64,000 nucleotides of DNA from Tetragonia tetragonoides (lineage: Eukaryota; Streptophyta; Magnoliopsida; Caryophyllales; Aizoaceae), in NCBI GenBank assembly GCA_038025085.1, contig CM076144.1, positions 21,211,501 through 21,275,500 on the forward strand, given 5' to 3'. Below are positions 1 through 12,300 of this stretch, one piece after another (positions within the stretch are counted from its first letter, which is position 1; each line of letters opens with the position of its first letter). The notes beneath the pieces are model-generated. The model had not been told where the DNA came from. It saw only the letters and a list, made by a program, of their open reading frames with translations, and searched no databases. Both the position numbers and the translations under genes were made by a program.

Positions 1-252
1 AGTGACAACCCTTTACTGAATCCGTGAGAATAAGTGGCAGGACCTTACTCAATTAGTGAAAATCAGTGACAGGACCCACATTTCTACTCACGGAATCAGT
101 GACAGGACCTTATTGAATCAGTGGAAGGACCTTACCGAATCAGTGAAAATCAGTGGCAAGACATTACTCAATCAGTAAGAATCAGTGGGAGGATCTTACT
201 CAATCAGTAAGAATCAGTGGAAATAAGTGGAAAAGAACGCACCCTGAGAGTT
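1..252. repeat. Right end of a MITE-like element built of ~32-nt tandem repeats, cut by the window edge
   Basis: About six degenerate copies of a ~32-nt unit with the core AATCAGTGRCAGGACCTTACTC run to a terminal motif, GGAAAAGAACGCACCCT. Read in reverse, that end is AGGGTGCGTTCTTTTCC. It resembles the termini of the elements at 10.1, 13.1 and 36.2 kb, so I read this as the right end of a non-autonomous DNA transposon whose left end lies outside the window. It has no coding capacity. Confidence 0.5.
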
Positions 253-1566
253 TGGCGTGTATTGGAGGTGATAAATAGGATGAAAATTTTGCCCTATTGA
301 TAGTTGGAAGACTACTCACAAATAGTGCTTACAATTTGGACGCTTTCAAGAGGACAATTATGTTTGGAATGACTCAAAGGGTTTGTTCATTCGATCTATT
401 GATAAAAGACTCTTTGCTATTCAGTATTTCAGTGTATCAATTAGATATATAGAAAATAGGTAATGTTATCCAGGTAACTTGTTAAGGGGGGGTATATTTG
501 GATATCTAGGTATAGTTAAGAGCTATTTTTGCTAATTGCATCTAACCTGCTTATTAACTGATCTTCTAAACATGAAAAAAGAAATAAAATATAATCATTT
601 TTCCAACTTAGCTTCACCACCGGTAACTTATTACTAGGCCCATACGTTTTGCTCTCTCTCTTGATTTTCTCTCTCTTGATTCCTACTCCAGTGCTCCTTC
701 TCACTTCTTCCATAGTCATTAATGGCCTCCCGCAAATCCACTTCATTTTCCCGGACTTTTGAATGATCCCTTGCCAACTGGGATTTTCTTTTGACTCTCC
801 AAGCCCATTTACCATATTAATTCTTTGGGGTTCTCCCCCTATCTTTCTAGTATTTTTCATTTAATTCGCCGCCGGGAATTGGTCACCGTTATCATGATTT
901 GCCGCTCAAAACTTGGTTGCAGCACTCAATTATTGGATGAATAATTATTGGGGCTGGGCTTGAATTTTTTGTTTTGAGAAGGTGATAGATGGGGCGTAGC
1001 CAGTGAGTAGTGGTGGTCTGGTGGACGGTCGGTGGCTAGGGGTGGATGATGGTGTGAGGCAGGGGAGCTACGGATTAATTTTAGGAAGTCTTATTGGTCG
1101 ACGATGTAGTTTCTATCTTTATTATTTTTTTCGAGTGAAGATGCATTTTCTATATTTATTACGGAGTATCACGTAAATGATCAAATAAGTTTTTTTTTAT
1201 ATTTATTGAGTAATTGATTAAATAAGTTAAGTTCAATCGGAATAAATCCCACCTTATAAAGATACCAAAATTAATTATCATCTATTTGTATTTTGTTATC
1301 TTAACAAGTTATCCGGGTTATTTGTTAATGGGACCGATAAAAGAAAGTACTGAAGAGATCGTCATGGTGCATTGACAATCAGTTAATAAATTTGAAGGAG
1401 TTACAAGAGGATGGATGAACAACCATTACAGATTTGGAGTTTTGTACGTAGTCTTTTTGAGTAGTTATTGTAACCAAAAGAAATTCGAAAGATTTTTCGG
1501 AATAGCCATTTGGAGATTTTTAGTGTCTAATGCCAATTTTGTCTTACACTCGTGAAAAGTACCATA
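253..1566. other. Intergenic, no gene seen
   Basis: AT-rich sequence with stops in all frames apart from short chance ORFs. There is no protein similarity I recognise, no complete transposon ends and no tRNA. The stretch 1495-1566 is paralogous to 4519-4575 (see the duplicated segment entry). Confidence 0.6.
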
Positions 1567-1574
1567 ATTCTTAT

Positions 1575-3574
1575 CAGGGGCGGATTTACTTTAATTGGAC
1601 TGGGGGGAAAAGCCTCCACTGACATTTGAGCCCAACAACTATTGATTTAGAGATCCAAATGAGTGCCCCCAGTCCAAATAGAACTGTGCCACTGGCCCAT
1701 GAAGGGAAAAAAAAAAATGAATTTCAACTGCAAAAATCACGTGAAAACAAAAGAAAAGAGGTGAGAGAAACTTTACCCAAAAAAAGGAGGAGAGAGAAAC
1801 TCATGTCAGGCTGACTCAGGCATTTCCTTCCTCTCACATCTCTAAAGAAAATATAGAACTTAGGATTGTTGAATATATGTATACTAGGTGGATGTCTATG
1901 AGTATGCCATGCGTTTCACGGACTGTGATTATATAATAAAACTAATATAAAGTGATTATTAATTTTATCGAAAAATCAAAGTGTAATTGTCACTTATGCA
2001 AAACTATTAGTAATATATGGATAAATATTTATATAATGCGTATAATATCATATATGAATGCCATATAATAAGATTACTATGACTTTATAAGGCATCTTAT
2101 CTAATTTAAACTCTTATCATCAATTTTAATTAACTATTATTTAACTCATCCCATATCCAAGAGGTAATAGTTTCAAAGTCTTTCTATACTTGATGTTGGT
2201 AGGCCAATACTCTTATGCTGATATATGTGTATCTAACATTCCGAAGATATGATCCTTCTTTTATGGTAAAATCAGTTGAAATGTCTAATGTATACATAAC
2301 TACTTTTCAAAAAATTAAAATGTTTTAGAAGTAAACCTTAGATTAGCAAAACATATTTCAATGCTTGCTTGTTTTTTCAAAGCTATATGCAGTTAAAGTA
2401 CTGCCTTGAAGAACGCAAAAGGTCCAATGTAATTTTATTTGTTCGGAGGGAGTATATTAATAATTATAAAGCATGAAGGGAACATAAATTGGAACCCTAA
2501 AATAACATGGGGGATCAGTATATTATGTACAGTTATAAAATTATACGTGATAATGGTTTACTTTCCTATCAAAGACTGGACCTAGAATCATTTTAAATTC
2601 ATTATTTATTTATTTTTTCTACACATACTCTTTTTATTATATTTTACCTTGAGATTGCTTTTTAAATTTTTATAACTAATATACATATATTTTCTCTTAT
2701 TTTTACATGCAACTCTTTAGTTGTGTCAGCTTGTCAAGCTAATTACTGATTACCTTGTTAGGTGGACGCATCTAATGTTGTAAATCAATAGAACATACTA
2801 CAAATGAGTCTCATTTTAAAGGATATTTCGTACTCGTTCCAATGGTGTAAGAAATTTAATTTCTTAAGCGGTGAAACTAAAGTTATATGCTTTTTAAAAA
2901 TCTAATAGTCTACTCTTTAATAATTTAGGAAAGTAGAACTTTAGTACATATTCTAAAACCCCTAATTAATAGTGTACTCTTTAATGTTTTAGGAAAGTAC
3001 AACTTTAGTATATGATTCTATACTAAAACATATATTTCTATTTTATATTTATTTTAAAATTTTATTACAATGGCTCGCTTAGGTGGACGCCTCCAGTGCT
3101 ATCAGAAAATGCCTCTAATATATAGATATTATGATTATGATTGTAGTTGTTAGTTTAATTTCTTTATTTATTTCTTATACAATTGCACGCCCCTATGATA
3201 ATCTATTAAATTTTTGAACAAGTCAACCTATGATAATTACTTAGCCATTTTGAGTTAATTTGATGGGCTTATACGAGGACAACTTAATTTTAATAATATC
3301 ACCCGCAATGAAGATTTTGAAGTCATATTTACATAACTTGATGATTTTTGAGTGAATGTCATAACTTTGTTATAGAACAAAAACACTTGTCAATATTACT
3401 AATGAAGATGTATATAACGGATCACTTTTAAAAATATAAAATCTCGTAGAGAATAACCGTAGAATATAAGTTGTTTATTTTTTTAATTACATTGTACTAT
3501 TTTTAATTAAATTAAGTTTTATTTTAATAATTTTTAAATTATTTAGTGCCCAATTTGTCTTGAATCCGCCACTA
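1575..3574. mobile_element. Non-autonomous hAT-like DNA transposon (2.0 kb)
   Basis: The left end reads CAGGGGCGGATTTA and the right end, reverse-complemented, TAGTGGCGGATTCA. They are flanked by near-identical 8-bp duplications, ATTCTTAT (1567-1574) and AATCTTAT (3575-3582). An uninterrupted paralogue of the flanking DNA at 4519-4767 lacks this segment, which supports the boundaries independently. No transposase is encoded. The interior is AT-rich, with a local direct repeat (AGGAAAGTA-AACTTTAGTA near 2930 and 2992) and a Stowaway-like end (GTTCGGAGGGAGTA) near 2440. The superfamily is inferred from the 8-bp duplication only. Confidence 0.6.
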
Positions 3575-4767
3575 AATCTTATCCCTTTTTCACTCATCTT
3601 TTCAAGAATTGTGCGCTTATTATATGTTATTTTTTTACATTTTCAATCATCTAACAACTAAATTACTCAACCAAACAATTACAAATCAAAAGCCTTGACA
3701 AACAACATGTTAAATTACCTAACAAAAACGATTAGCTAACATCTAACAGAATCACCAAACATGATTTTAGTGAAGTAGGTGCACTACACTACTATATAAC
3801 ATCGTAAGTTATATGAAAAGTCATGATTTTCACTGAGTAAAATATTAATTTATATATTTTTCAAGAAGGTAACAAAGAACGATTAGTTCAGAAAATAAAA
3901 TATTATTAAATGCTAGAGCCGGATAGTTAGTTTAATGTGAACTTACAGCAAAAGTTGTCCCATGCAGGGTCGACTCTTTGCAAGTGCAAGTGGAGCGATG
4001 TCAACGGGCCTCAAGAATTAAGGGACCCATTTTGATTAATGGTTAGTGGGTCTAACCAAAAAAAAAAAAAAGGGTCCCTACTAATAGTAAAGTGTAAGAA
4101 AGCATGCAAATCTATCCATATTCGACTGAATGATTTCGCCATCTTCTATAATTATTATTTTTTGTTTATTGTAATTTTTAGGGCTAACTTTAGCTTTACC
4201 ACAAGTTATGCACAGGGACTCTGAATTACCTGAGACGACCCTGATCCCATATTTTGCCATCCAATTAACTGCCCGATTTACTTAAGTCACGAAATTTATG
4301 TTGAATGATATCATGATTTGTCTTTTAAAGCAATTGTCATATATCCATTGTTAGGGAGAATATTGTCCATAGAGTTTTGCTATGACGTTGGAGTACCTGC
4401 AAAACAATTTTGTTATTACTTTGGTGCAGATTCTAATTCCTATTGCGAGTTTTTTTTTTCAACTCTCACCCTATTTATAGACTATTTTATATCAGGCCAT
4501 AACGCAAAACTCATAGTATTTTGTTTTCTCCACTTGGAGATTTTCAGTGTGAAATGATAATTTGTCCTACAAAGAACTGTCATCCATTTTCACTCACATT
4601 TTTTAAGGGCTGTGTGCTTATATGTCATTTTAAATATTCAAACACCTAACAAATAATGTAATGAACCAAACCATTCCAAATAACAACCATGACAAACTTG
4701 TTAAATTTAGCTTACATCTAACAACTAATTATCAAACATGATTTTAGTGAAACAGATGCACTACATT
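3575..4767. repeat. Diverged ~220-bp direct duplication (3583-3805 and ~4580-4767)
   Basis: The two segments share blocks such as ACATGATTTTAGTGAA, TAACATCTAAC-type strings and GCACTACA, in the same order and orientation. The first copy continues to the left of the 2-kb hAT-like element (1495-1566 matches 4519-4575, with the shared block TTGGAGATTTT). The duplicated unit therefore existed before the transposon landed in one copy. No coding content is seen in 3575-4767. Confidence 0.6.
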
Positions 4768-4771
4768 ATTA

Positions 4772-5030
4772 CTCCCTCCGTTCCTTTTTCTTCTTTTCAT
4801 TAGACTTTCTGAGATCAAAGTTCACAAATGTTGAACATAAAGTTATGAGAAAATATAAATATTTACAAAGTAATAATACTCTTATTAGATTTTTTTTAAC
4901 TAATATTTTCAAAATATAATATTTTATAATTTTTATAGTTATAAAATTATACTCGTAATTATATATGATCAAAATGCAGTCTTAGAGACCGCAAAAAGTC
5001 AAAGGAAAAGAAGAATAAGAATCAGAGTAT
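4772..5030. mobile_element. Stowaway-like MITE, right end degraded
   Basis: It starts TA|CTCCCTCCGTTCC, the standard left terminus of plant Stowaway/Mariner MITEs. The interior contains the same TTTACAAA / AAAGTTCACAAA-like blocks as the better-preserved copies at 11.2, 12.0 and 17.0 kb. The right terminus near 5010-5030 has lost the GGAGGGAG signature, so the end coordinate is approximate. Confidence 0.5.
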
Positions 5031-5129
5031 ATTAACTGTGCAAGTAAAATGAAAATAGTGAAAATACCTATTACGGAGTAGTTTTCCTTTTTTTTTGGTG
5101 AGAAATTTATAGAGCATTTTAAATCGGGC

Positions 5130-5280
5130 CATAGCCCATAACCGCAGAACACATAGTATTCTTTTTTTTTTTTTCGGCTCATTCATAAATCATAACGCAA
5201 GCCCATAGCCTCTTTACCCGTCCATTCCCAAAAAACCAAACCCCTAATTCCCCCATATATAAATCCCACTCAAAACCCTA
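5130..5280 (+). promoter_or_regulatory. RPL22 promoter: site II elements, TATA box and telo-box
   Basis: Three elements lie upstream of the RPL22 start. AGCCCA occurs at about 5133 and 5199; it is the reverse of the TGGGCT site II element bound by TCP factors. A TATA box (ATATATAAAT) lies at about 5255-5263. AAACCCTA, the telo-box, lies at about 5274-5280. Site II plus telo-box is the known signature of plant ribosomal-protein promoters, and it agrees with the gene downstream. The transcription start is inferred to lie around 5280-5300. Confidence 0.65.
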
Positions 5281-5343
5281 CCTTGACCATCTCCTTTTAT
5301 CACCCTCATTTCTCGCCGTCTCTCAACCCCTCATCCCCCTCCG

Positions 5344-5447
5344 GTAAGTCCATTCTCTCTCCTCTCTCTCCACTTCTTCCTCCATTCTTATACACATCTT
5401 TCTCTCTCCTTGATTTCACCATTCACTGCATTTCTTAATCATTTCAG
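5344..5447 (+). other. Probable 5'-UTR intron of RPL22
   Basis: A donor CCG|GTAAGT at 5344 and an acceptor ATTTCAG ending at 5447 flank a pyrimidine-rich 104-nt stretch, 30 nt upstream of the ATG. Leader introns are common in plant ribosomal-protein genes. This one is predicted only from splice-site consensus. Confidence 0.5.
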
Positions 5448-5477
5448 ATCTTTGAGAGGCAAACAAAGGCAGCAAAA

Positions 5478-7500
5478 ATGAGCCGAGCAGCCGTTACCAA
5501 GGGGAAGAAGAAGGGAGCCTCCTTCACAATCGACTGTACCAAACCAGTTGATGACAAGATAATGGACATTGTTTCCCTTGAGAAGTTTCTTCAGGACAGA
5601 ATCAAAGTTGGTGGTAAAGCTGGAAACCTTGGTGATTCTGTCACTGTTAGCCGTGAGAAGAACAAGATCACCGTTACTTCTGACTCTAACTTCTCCAAGA
5701 GGTGATCTTTTTTTAACAACTTTTTGATTTTGTTACTATTGTTTTGATGTTGTTTTTGTGGTTTCTGATGTGGGTTGAGCTTGGATTTTGGTTTGTGTTT
5801 GTGGTTTTTTGTTGGGTGTTTTTCGTTTTTGTACTATTGGTTATTTTAGATTGATTTCTTTTGTTCTTTTCATTTCCGTTTTGTTTCCATGGTTTTATTG
5901 TTGTAATTGTGGTTTCTAATTTTATTGTTGTTATTGTGGTTTCTGTATTGTGTTAAGTTTGGATTTTGGTTTGTGTTTGTATATCCATGCTGGGTGTTTT
6001 GGTTTTAAGAACTATTTGGCTGTTTGAGATTTGTTTTGTTGTTAGGTTTGTTTGTTTGTAGTGGGATTATTGAGGGTTTTTTGAATCTGTGTTTATTTGT
6101 GGGATTGTTGAAAGTCAAAATTCTGCGTTACATTTCAAGGGTTTTGCTGCATTTATACTAGATGAGGTATGTAACTGAAATAAGATATCTTTGTACCAGG
6201 AAAGAAAAGTTGACAAAATTGTTGCATTTAGGGTTTTGATAATTTGGGTCTTCATAGCTGAGTGTCTCTTCTTCTGAACTAGGCGTGCTTATGTTCTTGA
6301 ATGTTGAGAGAGATAGCGATTATAACCAGCTGTACTTATCCTAACATCAATTTCTCAATATTTGGTGTTGGTTTCTTCTCATTTAAAATAACAAGGGACT
6401 CAGAATACATGTTTTGTTTTTGAATCCTCAGTGCTCAGTTATCTCTTAAGTTATTGTTTACCTTAGCAATTGCGAGAGTATGTGAATTTATCTTTATACA
6501 GCCTCGTGATTTGAGGTTCTCGAATCTCAGAAGTGTTTGCTTCTAAATTATAGGAAAAATATATCTTTTGTTTTGCAGTGGTCTGATTTTGCCATTGTTT
6601 GGCTAAATTAATCTACACTGCACATGATACATTATCTTTGCATATTCTGTTAGATGAATCTAAATGCTGTTAAATGTTCCTCTTATGGTTGTGTACTGGT
6701 TTTTGTGGGTTGGAATTGCCATTGTGTTCATTGCTATCATATTGTCTACTGACTGCACTTCCCTGAGTGTTTAACTGTAGATCGGATTCTATTGGGTCCT
6801 GACTTTTTACATTAGTGTCAATGTTCAACTATTAGGTTTTTTTGAGCCTTACTCTAGTATTTAAGTTTTGTGTTTCTGCGAGTACATATGTGATTCAACC
6901 TTCAGTTTTTCTTAAGTATGGGAGTTGTTTAGTGTTGGCGTATTTGGTCTAATGTTAATGATTGTACAAAAGAATTTCCTTTGGTGCATATGATGTGAGC
7001 TGTTTGTTTTACTTTGCTTTTTATTTTGTTGTATTTAAATCCTTCAAACAAGCTCACTGATTATCATGCTCTCTTATCTATCTTCTATTGTACTGTCAGA
7101 ATTATTGTCTAATGCTCTGGATCAGAGTCTCCATCCTGATTGAACTCGTCATTAAATTTGTTAAGGGTCACGAAATATGCTCTGGTTTGTGAAAAACTTT
7201 TTGACTACTATTGAGTCGTAATTTAGATGCTAACTGCTTCTGTGAGATAAAATTTCGTGCAATTTTTTACCTCACTTTTACCTTTGTAGAGCTTCTCTTG
7301 ATTGACTTTTGTACATTAATGTGTTGATTAATTTGGTCTTGGATTCCCAATTCAGGTACTTGAAGTACTTGACAAAGAAGTACTTGAAGAAGCACAATGT
7401 TAGGGATTGGCTTCGTGTCATTGCTTCTAACAAAGATCGTAATGTGTACGAGCTGAGGTACTTCAACATTGCTGAGAACGAGGCAGAGGAAGAAGATTAG
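5478..7500 (+). CDS. RPL22: 60S ribosomal protein L22 (eL22), two coding exons
   Basis: This encodes the large-subunit ribosomal protein eL22, which binds rRNA in the cytosolic 60S subunit. The CDS is join(5478-5701, 7356-7500), 369 nt and 122 residues, the usual plant eL22 length. Exon 1 starts [13 protein letters not shown], a basic N-terminus, and contains [13 protein letters not shown] and [15 protein letters not shown]. The intron (1654 nt, GT at 5702, AG at 7354-7355) splits an Arg codon. Exon 2 continues [20 protein letters not shown] and ends with the acidic tail EAEEED and a TAG stop. Every conserved block of plant eL22 is present and I see no frame break. The start is fixed by the conserved N-terminus and by the ATG following the leader intron. 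Site II and telo-box motifs upstream fit coordinated ribosomal-protein expression. This is one of only two intact genes in the window. Confidence 0.95.
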
Positions 7501-8490
7501 ATCAAAGGAATTTTGTTAATGGTTGATTACTTGTGTTATCTTTTTGTTTCGTTTTAGATTGTAATGTGTTTTGACATCTTATCACTTGGGATATTATTCC
7601 AAGAGGGTTTTTGGCTATTGCTTAGAACAACTTTTAGTTTGCCTGGCCTGTCTTCAACATTAGCCCCATGCAATTCAAACTTATACATTTCAGGCTTTAA
7701 ACCTTCTGTCTATGATGCTGTCTCTGTTTTAGGATTCATTTCCAAGGATTACTGTTATCTTCAATTCATCCCCAGTCAGTGGGTGGATGTGCACATTCAT
7801 AAGTCACAATGTTTAGCATACTGTTGGGATAATTAACAGCTTAAGCATTTTGAAAACCAACCAGTATGATTGTGTACCATTCATGAACTTTGTTCTGAAC
7901 TTTCACGTCTCTGCCAAATTTACAAGCATCTGTTTGTGAAGTTGTAGAACTTGACTGTTGAAGCTGTTAGAAATTTATATGTCCATCATCTTCCGTCTCT
8001 TCCTTTCACTAGGTTAAACGTTTGTGCATAGTAATTTATCAGTCGCAGAATATGTAGACAACCACACTATTGTAAATTAGTCCAATGTGAGACGTACCTT
8101 GACAAATTCTTCTCCATTGAAAATAAGATTGCAGTCACGAATCACCATTTCTACTCGGTAGTACCATTTTTAATCCGTTAGTGAAGCTGTCAACAACTCG
8201 GACATGAAAGTTGGATTGCTGTTGATTTAAATTTAACCTCATTTACATATGCTTTGGAATGTAGATGGCTTTAAACGACTTTATCGATGGCTATGCACTA
8301 TGCAGGGTTTGGAATGAGTAAAAATGAGTCTGGAAGAGGCCAGAGGTTTAAAAGATGAGGACCCAGTTCAACATTGAGAAAGAATATTTTGAGTGGAGAG
8401 AGAAGCTACGAGATTCGGAGGACAATCTTACAAGAAGTGTGTATGTGAGTTGGGGTCGGGGACGGCCGGACGAGGGTTAGTGAGGGCTTA
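7501..8490. other. RPL22 3' UTR and intergenic DNA
   Basis: The first ~200 nt are T-rich and are probably the RPL22 3' UTR. I cannot fix the poly(A) site. The remainder shows no ORF with recognisable similarity, no RNA gene and no transposon termini. Confidence 0.5.
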
Positions 8491-9844
8491 GGTGTCGTTT
8501 GGTTGGTGATTTATGGGAATCGACTACCGATTTGGAATGAGGCAACCTGATTCCAGTGTTTTGCTTCATGATTTTGTATTTTTCATACCCATACTCGAAA
8601 TTGGTTGGGTTCCGTTTTCTCATACCCCATCTCCCCCTTGGCTTTGAACTTTCGGTATGACTTTTGAGGTATACAACCGTTTGTCATAATTTTTCATAAT
8701 TGCAGGTTAGGGGAGAAAGGCAAAGAAGAAAAAAAAGGGACGATGGCGACAAAACAATAGCAATGACAACTAGGAGTGGTGATGCATCCGTTGTGAAAGA
8801 GTGGAGACTGGAGAATAAGAAAATTGTTCGGTGCATGAACGCGGCACTTGGGAGCACAGTGCAGAGTACTCCCTCAATTAAAAAAGGATAGGATTGGGTT
8901 GGGCACCAAAAGAATTGTGCTTGGAGCAATGTTTTGAAAACCGGATCGGGCATCGAACCGGCCGCCCTACCGATTCGATGGTTTAACTGGTTCGACTGGT
9001 TGAACCGGACTCAAAAACCAGATGATATTATAATTAAATTATAAATTATATTACTATTTAGATAAACATATTGAATTAAACATGAAGAATACTAAAATAA
9101 ATTATAAAGTTATCTAAACAACTTCAAACATAAATCTAAAATATGTATTTGGTCCAAAAAGGAGAACAAGAACGGACTAAACCGTGAGAGAGAGGGAGAG
9201 AAAGTGCTGAGAGTGTCACATCCTACTTCTTGTTGCCCCACATCATAGAGGAGAAGAACATTGGCTATCAAACACATCTATATAAGGAAAGGAGCAAATC
9301 TATCATGGCCACACGTTTCCAAGCTGAGCAAGAAGGCCCAAAGAGGCTTTTGTGAAAAGGCCCAGTTGGCCAAAACCAAACTCTTTGAGCTTGAGACTAC
9401 TACTTGCTGAACCGGTTCGGTTCAAACGGTTCGCGGTTTTGGCCGGGTTTGATCAAAACCGCCCGGGTTTGACCGGTTTAGTTCCAAACATTTTTTTGTA
9501 CTGGATCGGACCGGCAATGGTCACGGTTCCCGATTGAATCGGTTCAACCGGTTGGTCGGATCCGGTTTTAAAAACACTGGCGTGGAGAGCTTTTGGATTG
9601 GGAGAGCTTTTGGATTGGGAGAGTGCATATTCCTCCTATACAAGCCCAACGATTTAAAAAATAGCGAAGCTTGTTGAGGTGGGGGTCAAAATAAAATGTG
9701 GATTTTTTTTTTATTTTTAAAAAAGGGTGTGATTAACTGCTTATGCAACCAAACGTGAAGAATCGGATACCGAGTTTAAAGTTCATACCCCTAACTCCAT
9801 TCCTAATTCCAAGTCCTTAACCATTGTTTAAACCAAAGGCCACC
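8491..9844. mobile_element. Tourist/Harbinger-like element carrying a nested element
   Basis: The ends are GGTGTCGTTTGGTT and, reverse-complemented, GGTGGCCTTTGGTT. Each is flanked by a TTA target duplication (8488-8490 and 9845-9847), as expected for PIF/Harbinger-derived Tourist MITEs. Inner blocks such as TCATACCC occur near both ends. The element is about 700 bp once the nested insertion at 8927-9579 is removed. No transposase is seen. Confidence 0.6.
8927..9579. mobile_element. Nested non-autonomous DNA transposon rich in AACCGGTT motifs
   Basis: Imperfect terminal inverted repeats (CAATGTTTTGAAAACCGGAT on the left, CAGTGTTTTTAAAACCGGAT as the complement on the right) bound a segment inside the Tourist-like element. 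The subterminal DNA on both sides carries many GGTTCGA, AACCGGTT and GACCGGTT motifs, which are probable transposase-binding repeats. The flanks TGCTTGGAG and GCGTGGAGA look like a degraded duplication. A 21-nt tandem duplication (GAGAGCTTTTGGATTGG core) follows at 9588-9625. Confidence 0.5.
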
Positions 9845-10136
9845 TTAAATCTTTTGTGGGTTGTTGTTTGAAATGTGGCAAAGCTGGGTTGGCACTTGGA
9901 AGTCCGAACCCATATCTTCTGGACTTTATATTATATAATTCATAGTCCATTATGTATTCAAACAATTATCTTTTGCTAATATGTATTTAAACAATTACTC
10001 GTATGGCTGGGGTTCATATTGGCACCAGTGAGCATCCGTCCAGATCAGGTGCCTCATGGGCTTGCACTACCAACCCAGCTGAAGCGGAGGCAAGAGCCAG
10101 GTCAGGGGACCATTTTTAGTGATGCTAAGGGGAAGG

Positions 10137-10745
<609 letters not shown>

Positions 10746-11258
10746 CGAGCCATAAGATGGTGGTTGGTGATCTCAGCCCTGATCCTCTACCCTTGGAAGT
10801 CCACATGTCTATTTGACGAAGTCTCTACTGTTGTCACAAAAACTTGTATACGGCGGTTTTATCATAACTTTCGGTGATGCAAGGTCACTAATAATAAGTA
10901 ACTCCTATATTTTTAAATAGTAACCCTATTTTAGTATGACTTGGTTTCGCACAAGACTTTATTTCATTTTCACATATTAATGTAAAACAATGTATGTGCC
11001 TAGAATAAGCAATATTTTAGCACATTTCATGGCCTCATAGGCACCCTCTATACTAATTTTGTGGAAGTTCATAATCTTAGGGAATTTCGATTTGAATAAG
11101 GGTTTTAGGTGGTATGTTTCTATTTTGAAGTTATCGCATAGACAACCACACAAATCTTTGAAGGAGCATAATAACGAAATACACGTACCCATAATGAGCA
11201 TTACTGAAAAGTCATTGATTTGGCCCATATTACACTGCTGATGCCAAATAGGAGTATA

Positions 11259-11512
11259 CTCCCTCCGCTTTATGAAAATGTTTACATTTATTTTTTCACC
11301 GTCTCCAATGCACCACTTTGACTGTAAATAATTGTAATTATATGCATATATAAATTATAAAATTATAATTTTTCAAAGTATTCTTTAAAATGAATCTAAC
11401 AACAGCGTTTTTACATTATAAATCTTTGTATTTTTTCACTAATTTATGGTCAAATTTTGTGAGCTTTGACCTTCAAAAACGAAGTGTAAACATCTTGGTG
11501 AAACGGAGGGAG
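11259..11512. mobile_element. Stowaway-like MITE (254 bp)
   Basis: It begins TA|CTCCCTCCGCTTTATG and ends GTGAAACGGAGGGAG. The interior TTTACAAA / GTGAGCTTTGACC blocks recur in the copies at 12.0 and 17.0 kb. The right-hand TA duplication is mutated to CA. Confidence 0.75.
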
Positions 11513-12045
11513 CATTATTTAATATTGCTCAATTTTTTCAAGTAGATCCCTCCTTTAAGAAATTTTTTGTTAGCTAGCCATTGCTTCAACATAGAGCATG
11601 AATATGAATCAACAGACAATTTGTCATTTATTTTCGTGATAGATTATTTTGAACTTACCACTTTCTATCTCGGCATTATGTTACATTCTATTTTGAAACA
11701 CTTTATTCTCTATTCTCATACTTTAAATTAGAGTTAACTTGGAGAATCGCAACAATAATCTAAGGTTGGGTTGTTGAAATGCTAAATCTTAAACTAATTA
11801 AGGTTTAGGTGAAGTTGCTTGTGTGTGATGCTCTAATTTGGCTACAAAGTATATCCTATCAAAATCACTATGAGGGTCATGGTGTTTTTACTCCTATTGA
11901 GGCTGTAGTTTAGACGTTTCCCCTGTTAAAAAAGTTTTGTGTTTGTTTCATTCATTGTTTTTGTTTTTTCTTTATTTGTGACATGGAAATTGTTTAATCA
12001 CTTGTTAATGTAAATTGTTTTCGAAGTGATAACTCTAAAAACATA

Positions 12046-12300
12046 CTCCCTCCGTTCTAAGTTGAGCTTCTTGTTTGACTTTTTGAGTTAAACTTTACAA
12101 ACCTTGAGTATTAATTTGTGAAAAAAATACAAAGATTTACAATATCAAAATATCATTCTTAGATTTAATTTTAATTGTACCTTCAGAATATCAACTTTTT
12201 ATAATTTTAATGTTAATATAACTATAGTTATTGATGGTCACAGTGTCATCTCGTAGACTGTGCAAAATGAAACAGGACGCTCAATTTGAAACGAAGGGAG
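12046..12300. mobile_element. Stowaway-like MITE (255 bp), TA duplication intact
   Basis: TA|CTCCCTCCGTTCTAAG on the left, GAAACGAAGGGAG|TA on the right. The size and the interior (AAAAATACAAAGATTTACAA block) match the family represented at 11.2 and 17.0 kb. Confidence 0.8.

Noticed and set aside
1..252. Possible CRISPR-like array because of ~32-nt repeats
   Set aside because: The repeats are contiguous and degenerate without unique spacers, in a plant genome, and end in a MITE terminus.
516..860. 114-codon minus-strand ORF near the left edge
   Set aside because: Composition is low in structure, there is no recognisable similarity, and it lies in AT-rich intergenic DNA with no promoter or splice context; likely chance.
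7564..7836. 90-codon ORF just after RPL22
   Set aside because: Lies in the RPL22 3' flank; the translation has no domain features and no codon pattern unlike its surroundings.
8684..8953. 89-codon minus-strand ORF
   Set aside because: Overlaps the Tourist-like element and its nested element; no independent support.
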